Below, one piece after another: positions 63,016-64,000 of a stretch of DNA of 64,000 nt. The stretch lies in assembly GCA_029207755.1 (NCBI GenBank), contig JARCOQ010000099.1, positions 124,001 to 188,000 of the forward strand, read 5' to 3'. The stretch is from Chamaea fasciata (taxonomy: Eukaryota; Chordata; Aves; Passeriformes; Sylviidae). Within the stretch, counting starts at the first letter, position 1. Every line of letters starts with the position of its first letter. Both the position numbers and the translations under genes were made by a program. The notes beneath the pieces were generated by a model that did no database searches, was not told the DNA's origin, and was given only the letters and a program-made list of their open reading frames with translations.

Positions 63016-64000
63016 ATCAGGCACCTGGGCAGCTGACTTTACTTACCCTTGGAAACAGGCCATTATTTGTGCCCAACTCTCTCAGCAGGCCACCCGGCTC
63101 CGGCCACCTACAATCCCGAACGGAACAGGATTTCTTCCAGATGCAAGCTGCCACAAGCAGGAAGCCTGGCTTCCCTTGGAGGGCCAAAGGCCTCCTACAA
63201 ACTGACATCAGGCACCTGGGCAGCTGACTTTACTTACCCCTGGAAACAGCCCATCCTTTGTGCTCAACTACCTCTGCCGAGCACCTGGCCTCGGCCACCT
63301 ACAATCCGGAACTGAACAGGACTTCTTCCAGATGCAAGCTGCCACAAACTGGAAGACTTGCTTCCCTTGGAGGGCCAAAGGCCTCCTAAAAACTGACATC
63401 AGGCACCTGGGCAGCTGACCTTACTTACCCCTTGAGCAACCCACACTTTGTGCCCAACTCCCTTAGCCGGGCACCAGGCCTCGGCCACGTACAATCCCGA
63501 ACGGAATAGGATTTCGTCCAGATGCAAGCTGCCACAAGCAGGAAGCCTGGCTTCCCATGGAGGGCCAAAGGCCTCCTATAAACTGACATCAGGCACCTGG
63601 GAAGCTGACTTTACTTGCCCCTAAAAACAGGCTATCCTTTGTTCCCAACTCCATCTGCCGGGCACCCGGCTCCGTGCACCTACAATCCCGAACGGAACAG
63701 GATTTTTTCCAGATGCAAGCTGCTACAAACAGAAAGACAAGCTTCCTTTAGATGGCCAAATGCCTGCTACAAGCTGACATCAGGCACCTGGGCAGATGAC
63801 TTTACTTACTCCTGGAAAGAAGCCATCCTTTGTGCCCAACTCCCTCTGCCGGGCACCCGGCTCCGTGCACCTACAATCCCGAACGGAGCAGGATTTTTTC
63901 CAGATGCAAGCTGCTACAAACTGGAAGACTAGCTTCCTTTAGAGGGCCAAATGCCTGCTACAAACTGAGATCTGGCACCTGGGCATCTGACTATACTTAC
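63016..64000 (+). repeat. Divergent right-end monomers
   Basis: Five monomers still in phase with the array, with many private changes: CAGGCCACCCGG near 63086, AATCCGGAACTGAACAGGAC near 63304, TGACCTTACTTACCCCTTGAGC near 63416, GGATTTCGTCC near 63510 and AACAGAAAGACAAGC near 63728. I find no closely matching block elsewhere in the window. The array continues past the window edge. Confidence 0.8.

Larger units (their letters stand above)
1..64000 (+). repeat. 191-bp satellite DNA array, higher-order organised
   Basis: The whole window is one uninterrupted head-to-tail array of a 191-bp unit. Landmarks such as ATCAGGCAC, GGAACAGGATTTCTTCC and CCAAAGGCCTCC recur at 191-bp spacing from the first to the last base, all in the same orientation. 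About 335 monomers fit. Most are exactly 191 bp. Exceptions are 190-bp monomers with the CCACAGCTTTGGCC variant, a few 192-bp ones, and isolated 189-, 193-, 194- and 198-bp ones. GC is near 58% by counting a consensus monomer. Since 191 is not a multiple of three, no reading frame persists. Established knowledge: arrays of nucleosome-length monomers with higher-order repeats are typical of eukaryotic centromeric or pericentromeric heterochromatin. Zebra finch Tgut191A shares the length, but I cannot compare sequences, so the species stays open. Confidence 0.98.

Noticed and set aside
1..64000. CRISPR array or bacterial repeat locus
   Set aside because: There are no short identical repeats with unique spacers. 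The whole 191-bp unit is repetitive and units adjoin directly.
1..64000. Transposon, LTR, rDNA spacer, telomere repeat or tRNA/rRNA gene
   Set aside because: No inverted terminal repeats, poly-A tails, target-site duplications, TTAGGG runs or recognisable RNA gene sequence interrupt the satellite phase anywhere I looked.
1..64000. Repetitive coding gene (for example mucin-like or zinc-finger)
   Set aside because: A coding repeat must keep a multiple of three. 191 does not, and stops occur in all frames within at most a few monomers.

Overview
This window is tandem satellite DNA from end to end. The unit is about 191 bp, giving roughly 335 head-to-tail monomers on the + strand, with GC near 58% and about four CpG per monomer (clearly CpG-depleted). 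I see no protein-coding gene, RNA gene, transposon, CRISPR array or unique sequence. The monomer phase runs through all 64 kb with only rare indels. The features point to a eukaryotic, probably vertebrate, heterochromatic (centromeric, pericentromeric or subtelomeric) array: a nucleosome-sized unit, CpG depletion with many C-to-T type variants at CpG sites, and higher-order repeats. From memory, zebra finch has a 191-bp tandem repeat called Tgut191A. The match I can offer is length only, so the species is a guess.

Notation: monomer position 1 is the A of ATCAGG. Recurring monomer types are called A to O by their diagnostic variants. At the smallest scale an 8-monomer higher-order repeat, A-B-C-D-B-E-F-G (1,528 bp), recurs with local 4-mer (D-B-E-F) duplications. 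At the larger scale the window is a mosaic of reused modules. V (1-4404) is followed by X1 (4405-12190), Y1 (12191-15486), Z1 (15487-19361), W1 (19362-23306), X2 (23307-30331), W2a (30332-33823), W2b (33824-37053), X3 (37054-45031), Y3 (45032-48322), a 9-monomer insertion (48323-50041), Z3 (50042-53916), W4 (53917-57861) and a mosaic tail (57862-64000). So X-Y-Z-W occurs twice, about 33-34.5 kb apart, with X-W-W between the two copies.

The copies differ in age. X2 and X3 show no differences that I could see over about 5.5 kb and share derived variants absent from X1. W2a and W2b are an apparently identical 15-monomer tandem duplication (2,864 bp). Every large offset is close to an integer number of monomers: 954, 1719, 2864, 6486, 10883, 32841 and 34555 bp correspond to 5, 9, 15, 34, 57, 172 and 181 units, less a few bases from small indels. 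That is the mark of in-register unequal recombination. A marker cassette carrying a CATATG site occurs six times and acts as a ruler for the rearrangements. The right end (63017-64000) holds the most divergent monomers and may lie nearer the array edge.

The observations most worth checking are the nested higher-order architecture, a cluster of five single-base indels next to a copy junction (23865-24760) that looks like an assembly error, and a conserved close pair of CANNTG (E-box) motifs in most monomers.
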